Origin: Sedimentibacter sp. SX930
GTDB lineage: Bacteria > Bacillota > Bacilli > Lactobacillales > Aerococcaceae
Assembly: GCA_002155105.1 (NCBI GenBank)
Contig: MUZD01000002.1
Span: 496,001 to 560,000 of the forward strand
Length of the DNA: 64,000 nucleotides
Reading direction: 5' to 3'
Both the position numbers and the translations under genes were made by a program. Below are positions 59,347-64,000 of the stretch, piece after piece. Under the pieces are notes generated by a model. That model made no database searches, had not been told where the DNA came from, and saw nothing but the letters and a program-made list of their open reading frames with translations. Position 1 is the first letter of the stretch. Each line of letters opens with the position of its first letter.

Positions 59347-59910
59347 TTAATCCAAATGGACTCTTCCATCTTCCTGCAGAATCGATTCGATTTTTTTCTG
59401 GATTTCTTCCCTGCTGTGCACATTCGCGTTTTCGCATTCGAATGCTTCGTCCCCACAAATCATGCACGTTCTCGGTTCATAGCCTATTTCCATTCGCTGC
59501 ACCTCGATCATTTTGCCTTCTTCCAGATAAAACACGCTGATCGTGAATAGCTGGCCGAGCAAACTGCCGTCTTCTATCATGATGGCTGCTTGCTTCACGG
59601 CGGTCGGATAGGTATCGACGACAACAAAGTATTCCGGGCCTGTATCCAAATCCATCAATTTTTCATAGGTGACTTTCCATTTATTTGTTTGGATCGCATT
59701 TTTGACTTCTTGGATGCCGATTTCAGAAATCTGCCTTACGATGGCATTATACTTGACGGGTCCAGGAATATTGCATTTAAGGGAAATCAACGTCTGGTTT
59801 GCGTTCGTCTTGCTGATTTCTTCTTCAAAAAAGGCACGTTGTTCCCTTGAGGCCAACACTTCCTTGAGCGTCGGCATTTGACCTTGTGAGAAAATAGATT
59901 CTGACGCCAT
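59347..59910 (-). CDS. CitX-like protein with degenerate signature
   Basis: 187 residues resembling CitX, which attaches the phosphoribosyl-dephospho-CoA group to citrate lyase acyl carrier protein. Family-like parts are the N-terminal TLKEVLASREQRA, PGPVK (49-53), PRTCMIC (146-152) and AFECENANVH (156-165). The central HPLGRLxDxDV motif of CitX is instead GSLLGQLFTISV (115-126), without the acidic pair and the Arg. No citrate lyase genes are in the window. It may be inactive or may have another role. AAAGG stands 9 bases before the ATG at 59910. A near-consensus cre site lies upstream. Confidence 0.7.
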   Translation of the reverse strand: MASESIFSQGQMPTLKEVLASREQRAFFEEEISKTNANQTLISLKCNIPGPVKYNAIVRQISEIGIQEVKNAIQTNKWKVTYEKLMDLDTGPEYFVVVDTYPTAVKQAAIMIEDGSLLGQLFTISVFYLEEGKMIEVQRMEIGYEPRTCMICGDEAFECENANVHSREEIQKKIESILQEDGRVHLD

Positions 59911-60093
59911 TGCACTCATCCTTTACTGTTTTATTTTGTTCTCTGATAATACCATTATTTGTAATAAAAGCTTACATGGAAGCTTCGCGATATCCACAAT
60001 TTTAATATAAAAGAGTCCTGGAGGCGAAATTGGAGCCATTATTTGACTTTACTGGAGATTGCACACAAGGGAATGATGAGGCCGCAAGAACAT

Positions 60094-60107
60094 TTAAAGC
60101 GCTTACA
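60094..60107 (+). promoter_or_regulatory. Candidate CcpA binding site (cre)
   Basis: TTAAAGCGCTTACA fits the cre consensus TGWNANCGNTNWCA at every fixed position but one. It lies about 185 bases upstream of the citX-like gene in a gap of 480 bases. The gap otherwise holds the pnp terminator, AT-rich sequence, and a weak plus-strand 31-codon frame at 60030-60125. Confidence 0.5.
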
Positions 60108-60317
60108 TTAACACAGACGATATAATCAGAGAATATATCCAGAAAATGTAGCCGTAAAAATTTGTTTCTCTTTACACTATAATAACGCTTTTATGGAAAA
60201 AATTCATTGATTTAATATTAAAATCTATTATTAATCAATATTACTCTATTTGTCAGGATTCTTAGAATAATTTTGACAAGCTTTCTTACGGGCACTGACC
60301 TTAACTACCGTCAGCAA

Positions 60318-60361
60318 AAAGAACAGGCATCGCCTTTTTGTGAAGGTTATGTCTGTTCTTT
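60318..60361 (-). terminator. Terminator after pnp
   Basis: Stem AAAGAACAGACAT/ATGCCTGTTCTTT with one mismatch and inner CCTT/AAGG pairing, followed on the minus strand by TTTGCTG. Confidence 0.85.
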
Positions 60362-60390
60362 GCGGAAAGTATTATTCTGTTATAAGCAGA

Positions 60391-62499
60391 TTATTTTTCT
60401 TCCTTAGTCAATAGTGCTTTACGGGAAAGATTGATTCTGCCTTGTCTATCGACTTCGATGACCTTGACTTTGACTTTGTCGCCGATGGCTAGGACGTCTT
60501 CGACTTCTTTGACACGCTCGTTGGCCAATTCGGAGATATGGACCATGCCGTCTTTGCCTTTTGTGATTCCGACGAACGCGCCGAATTTTTCGATGCGTTT
60601 TACAGTGCCCTCGTAGATTTCGCCGACCTTCACTTCATGCGTCAACTCTTCGATGATTTGTTTAGCGCGGGCAATCATCGCAGTATCAGCTGAAGCGATG
60701 CTCACGTTACCGTCTTGGTCGATGTCGATCTTCACGCCGGTTTCTTCGATGATGCTGTTGATCGTATCTCCGCCCTTACCGATGACGACTTTGATCTTAT
60801 CAGGTTTGATTTGCATCATTTCGATCTTCGGAGCATATTGAGACAACTCTTCGCGAGGTGCTGCAATTGTGCTTGTCAGCTCAGCAAGGATTTCCATCCG
60901 CGCTTTTTTCGCTTGCATCAAGGCTTCAGTCAGGATTTGTTCTGTGATTCCTTGGATTTTGATGTCCATCTGCAAGGCAGTGATGCCTTCGCTTGTTCCG
61001 GCAACTTTGAAGTCCATGTCGCCCAGGTGGTCTTCAAGTCCTTGGATGTCAGTCAAGACTGTGTAGTTTTCGCCTTCCATCACTAAGCCCATCGCGATAC
61101 CCGCTACTGGCGCTTTGATCGGTACACCGGCATCCATCATTGCCAACGTGCTGGCGCAGATGCTTGCTTGTGAAGAGGACCCATTGGATTCCAATACTTC
61201 CGAAACCAAACGGATTGTGTATGGGAACTCGGCTTCAGTCGGGATGACTTGTTTCAATGCGCGTTCACCCAAAGCACCATGGCCGATTTCGCGGCGTCCA
61301 GGGCTTCCTGCTCTGCCGGTGCTGCCGACCGAGAATTGCGGGAAATTGTAATGGTGGATGAATCGTTTGCTGTCTACCAGACCCAGGCCATCGATGATCT
61401 GATGTTCGCCCAGCGGAGCCAATGTACAAGTGGACAACGCTTGCGTCTGTCCACGCGTGAACAAGCCGGAACCGTGCACGCGCGGCAATAAACCGACTTC
61501 TGAAGCCAACGAACGAATCTCGTCGATTTTACGGCCATCAGGACGGATTTTATCGACTGTGATCAAACGGCGCACTTCGTCTTTTTCCATGTCTTCCACG
61601 ATTTGGCGGACTTCTTTGGAGATTTTTGCAAAGTTGGCGTCATCCAGATACTTTTCGTTGAAGAACACGATTGCTTCAGCTTTCACATCTTCAATAGCGG
61701 CTTCACGAGCCAATTTCTCTTCTGTCATGATCGCTGCCGTCATTTTTTCGCCATAAGCAGCGGTAACTTCGGCTACAAGTTCAGGATTCAAAGATAAAAG
61801 TTTGACTGTCATTTTTTCCTTGCCGACTTCAGCTACAATTTTATCTTGGAAATCGCATAATTCCTGGATCGCTTTGTGGCCGAACATCAATGCTCCAAGC
61901 ATATCTTCTTCATTAACCATTGCAGCACTGCTCTCAACCATGTTGATGGCAATTCTTGAACCAGCAACGGTCAATTCGATATCGGATGCTTCATTCTGTG
62001 GAGCGGTAGGATTCAATACATATTCGCCATCCACGCGGCCTACATTGACTCCAGCGATCGGTCCGTAGAACGGAATGTCGGAAATCGCCAACGCCAACGA
62101 GGAACCGAACATAGCAGCCATTTCAGGCGCGCAATCCTGTTCAACTGACATGACAACGTTTGTGATCTGTACTTCGTTACGGAATCCTTCAGGGAACATC
62201 GGGCGGATCGGACGGTCGATCAAACGCGCCGTCAACGTTGCATTTTCACTTGGGCGGCCTTCACGCTTGATGAATCCTCCAGGTATTTTACCGACTGAAT
62301 ACATTTTTTCTTCATAGTTCACAGTCAATGGGAAGAAATCGGTATCTTTTGGTTCTCTTGAACCTACAGCAGCCGTCAACACAACGGTATCTCCGTATCT
62401 CACCAATACCGCACCATTGGCTTGCTTAGCCAATTGGCCGATTTCGACTTGCAGCAAACGACCTGCCCAGTCCATTTGGAACACTTTTTTTTCTGACAT
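60391..62499 (-). CDS. pnp: Polynucleotide phosphorylase
   Basis: 702 residues. Two RNase PH domains flank a helical linker; a KH domain ([18 protein letters not shown]) and an S1 domain ([20 protein letters not shown]) follow. It degrades RNA 3'-5' using phosphate and can add tails. Typical core strips such as [20 protein letters not shown] and [20 protein letters not shown] are complete. GGAG precedes the ATG. It has its own promoter and a leader with a strong hairpin, downstream of the rpsO terminator. Confidence 0.98.
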   Translation of the reverse strand: MSEKKVFQMDWAGRLLQVEIGQLAKQANGAVLVRYGDTVVLTAAVGSREPKDTDFFPLTVNYEEKMYSVGKIPGGFIKREGRPSENATLTARLIDRPIRPMFPEGFRNEVQITNVVMSVEQDCAPEMAAMFGSSLALAISDIPFYGPIAGVNVGRVDGEYVLNPTAPQNEASDIELTVAGSRIAINMVESSAAMVNEEDMLGALMFGHKAIQELCDFQDKIVAEVGKEKMTVKLLSLNPELVAEVTAAYGEKMTAAIMTEEKLAREAAIEDVKAEAIVFFNEKYLDDANFAKISKEVRQIVEDMEKDEVRRLITVDKIRPDGRKIDEIRSLASEVGLLPRVHGSGLFTRGQTQALSTCTLAPLGEHQIIDGLGLVDSKRFIHHYNFPQFSVGSTGRAGSPGRREIGHGALGERALKQVIPTEAEFPYTIRLVSEVLESNGSSSQASICASTLAMMDAGVPIKAPVAGIAMGLVMEGENYTVLTDIQGLEDHLGDMDFKVAGTSEGITALQMDIKIQGITEQILTEALMQAKKARMEILAELTSTIAAPREELSQYAPKIEMMQIKPDKIKVVIGKGGDTINSIIEETGVKIDIDQDGNVSIASADTAMIARAKQIIEELTHEVKVGEIYEGTVKRIEKFGAFVGITKGKDGMVHISELANERVKEVEDVLAIGDKVKVKVIEVDRQGRINLSRKALLTKEEK

Positions 62500-62537
62500 G
62501 TTATCATTCTCCTTTTGCGATGCTTCCCATCTACCAA

Positions 62538-62591
62538 CTACTAAACAAATGTCAACCTACTGATGACTATAAGCTCACATTTGTATAGTAG
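62538..62591 (-). promoter_or_regulatory. Long stem-loop in the pnp leader
   Basis: On the minus strand CTACTATACAAATGT and ACATTTGTTTAGTAG form a 15-bp stem with one mismatch and a 24-base loop, about 40 bases before the pnp start. In Escherichia coli the pnp leader has a long stem that RNase III cuts and PNPase then destabilises. This stem could work alike, and rnc is in the window. A TATAAT near 62624 is the likely -10. Confidence 0.6.
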
Positions 62592-62674
62592 CGGTCTGTA
62601 GAGCGGGAGCCTCATTCCATTATAGCTGATTGCTCAGCATTTTTGCACTCATTGTCCGAAAAATCCCAAAAAAT

Positions 62675-62702
62675 AAGCGAGATTCACAGTGGAATCTCGC
62701 TT
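62675..62702 (-). terminator. Terminator after rpsO
   Basis: Perfect 11-bp stem AAGCGAGATTC/GAATCTCGCTT with a 6-base loop, followed on the minus strand by ATTTTTTG. Confidence 0.9.
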
Positions 62703-62722
62703 CATATATCTTAGCCACGAAA

Positions 62723-62992
62723 TTAACGACGTAAGCCTAATTTTTGGATTAGTTCACGGTAGCGGGGAACGTCTTTGTTACGCAAGTAAGCCAACAAATT
62801 ACGACGGTGTCCAACTTTTTTCATTAAGCCACGGTAAGAATGGTGGTCTTTTTTATGAACGCGTGCGTGCTCGTTCAAGTGGTTGATTTCATATGTAAGA
62901 ACTGCGATTTGCACTTCAGGGGATCCAGTATCTCCTTCGTGAATAGCGTATTCTTTGATGATTTCATTTTTAAGTTCTTTTGAAATTGCCAT
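62723..62992 (-). CDS. rpsO: 30S ribosomal protein S15
   Basis: 89 residues, standard for S15, a primary 16S rRNA-binding protein. [20 protein letters not shown] and [20 protein letters not shown] are conserved landmarks. AGAGGTG precedes the ATG at 62992; the open frame to 63115 is not used. The leader before it can form a small stem (TTAAACG/CGTTTTA near 63025-63055) that may relate to S15 autoregulation. rpsO-pnp order is conserved in bacteria. Confidence 0.98.
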   Translation of the reverse strand: MAISKELKNEIIKEYAIHEGDTGSPEVQIAVLTYEINHLNEHARVHKKDHHSYRGLMKKVGHRRNLLAYLRNKDVPRYRELIQKLGLRR

Positions 62993-63130
62993 TTTTTTCA
63001 CCTCTTTCATAAAGTTACCTTTAACTGAGTAAAACGTTGGTGATTCGTTTAACCAAGTTGAAGGTCGTATATATAATACATGGAACAGTTTAACGTAATT
63101 CCTTACCGATTGCAAGTGAAAATCACTTTT

Positions 63131-64000
63131 TTATAAACCTTTGTATTCGGCTTTCAGCTCCAATACCATGTCACGGATTTCTGCCGCTTTTTCAAAATTG
63201 AGGGCTTTGGCGGCTTCCCTCATTTCCCTATCCAGTTGATCGAGCGCTTCGCGGCGTTGTTCCATCGTCATCGCCTTATAGACGCTCAAAATGCTGACAT
63301 CCCCTTCTGCATCTTCTGGCGTGTGCGAAATGCTGATGCGGTCACGGACTTCTTTGATGATCGTTTTCGGCGTGATGTCATGCTTAATGTTGTAGGCTTC
63401 CTGCGTCGCACGTCGCCTGTTCGTTTCATTTATGGCCCGCTCCATGGAATCTGTTATGCGGTCTGCATACATGATGACTTTCCCGTTCTCATTGCGGGCA
63501 GCCCGGCCGATCGTCTGGACAAGCGAGCGTTCGCTCCTCAGGAAGCCTTCTTTGTCGGCATCCAAGATGGCAACAAGGGAAACCTCGGGAACATCCAACC
63601 CTTCCCGCAAAAGATTGATGCCGATCAATACATCAAATTCTCCCAATCTGAGCTTGCGGATGATTTCCGCGCGCTCCATCGTTTTGATTTCACTGTGCAG
63701 ATAATTGACTTTGATGCCGACTTCCTTCAGATAATCGGTCAAATCTTCCGACATCTTCTTCGTCAGCGTAGTGATGAATACCCGTTCATTGCGTTCGACG
63801 CGCAAATTGATTTCACTGATCAGATCATCGATCTGGCCTTTGATCGGACGCACTTCCACAATCGGATCCAACAAGCCGGTCGGACGGATGATCTGTTGGG
63901 AAACATAAGGGCTTTGTTCATATTCGTATGGTCCCGGTGTCGCTGAAATATAAAGGATCTGGTTAACCCGTTCCTCGAATTCCTTCAACATCAACGGGCG
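63131..64000 (-). CDS. uvrB: Excinuclease ABC subunit B (3' part)
   Basis: The last 289 codons of uvrB; the 5' part lies beyond the right edge. Visible are [52 protein letters not shown] and QTIGRAARN of the second helicase lobe, and the C-terminal UVR motif ([20 protein letters not shown]) that contacts UvrC. UvrB verifies DNA damage in nucleotide excision repair and is usually LexA-regulated; its promoter is outside the window. Confidence 0.97.
   Translation of the reverse strand, partial: RPLMLKEFEERVNQILYISATPGPYEYEQSPYVSQQIIRPTGLLDPIVEVRPIKGQIDDLISEINLRVERNERVFITTLTKKMSEDLTDYLKEVGIKVNYLHSEIKTMERAEIIRKLRLGEFDVLIGINLLREGLDVPEVSLVAILDADKEGFLRSERSLVQTIGRAARNENGKVIMYADRITDSMERAINETNRRRATQEAYNIKHDITPKTIIKEVRDRISISHTPEDAEGDVSILSVYKAMTMEQRREALDQLDREMREAAKALNFEKAAEIRDMVLELKAEYKGL

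Noticed and set aside
60030-60125. A 31-codon plus-strand frame starting TTG behind GGAGG, with a stretch NDEAARTFKALTL faintly like the start of ArsR-type regulators.
   Set aside because: No promoter, no terminator, very short, and the resemblance covers only a dozen residues. It could be chance or a remnant; not enough to call a gene.
60240-60300. TTGTCA ... TGACAA inverted repeat with ATTCT-A-AGAAT centre between pnp and the citX-like gene.
   Set aside because: The sequence is AT-rich, no promoter fits it and it matches no regulator motif I know. It may be chance.

Overview
The window is a piece of a low-GC Gram-positive chromosome of the order Lactobacillales. The best guess is the family Carnobacteriaceae, possibly a Trichococcus-like genome. 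This rests on three things: base composition looks mid-40s per cent GC by eye; the gene set is Firmicute, with B. subtilis-type gene order and the sporulation genes missing; and it carries a complete Enterococcus-type ntp V-ATPase operon. The genus call is inference and was not tested by search. Nearly everything lies on the minus strand. Only rpmB and one small SOS-type gene run on the plus strand. No tRNA, rRNA, insertion sequence, prophage, CRISPR array or classical mobile element was seen.

Layout from the left, transcription running right to left: yajC fragment and tgt; a sugar isomerase-like gene; an nfeD-floA membrane-microdomain operon with an unrecognised third gene; clpB behind a CtsR operator; a yitU-yitV-yitW cluster; an unknown small protein gene; then the long translation, secretion and chromosome backbone rplS-trmD-rimM-khpA-rpsP-ffh-ylxM-ftsY-HAD-smc-rnc. 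A five-gene oligopeptide ABC transporter (oppDFBCA) sits between rnc and acpP. Beyond it come acpP-plsX-recG, fakA-yloU, divergent rpmB, thiN-rpe, rsgA, prkC-prpC-rsmB-fmt-priA and rpoZ-gmk. From rplS to gmk this follows the B. subtilis chromosome order, with some genes missing (coaBC, def, rlmN, sdaA, fapR, fabD, fabG and ylqD are not found here).

The right third is a different neighbourhood. It holds the ntpFIKECGABD V-ATPase operon, whose membrane rotor subunit keeps the Na+-binding residues known from Enterococcus hirae. Next are a lone YolD-like gene whose promoter contains a LexA/DinR-type box, cls, a ThiT-like thiamine transporter gene, rnjB (RNase J2), asd, a CitX-like gene that has lost its family signature, pnp, rpsO and the 3' part of uvrB. 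Three RNA-processing enzymes (RNase III, RNase J2, PNPase) are encoded in the window, and pnp and rnjB have leaders that can fold into hairpins.

The most noteworthy observations are the SOS-box-controlled stand-alone YolD-like gene, the degenerate CitX-like gene with a near-consensus cre site upstream, the 20-bp palindrome on the ntp promoter, the long stem in the pnp leader, an unexplained hairpin between ntpF and the SOS gene, and the opp cassette inside the acpP-rnc interval. I did not find a clear multi-gene system that is wholly new. Many genes start with TTG or GTG behind strong ribosome binding sites, so several starts given here differ from the longest open frame.
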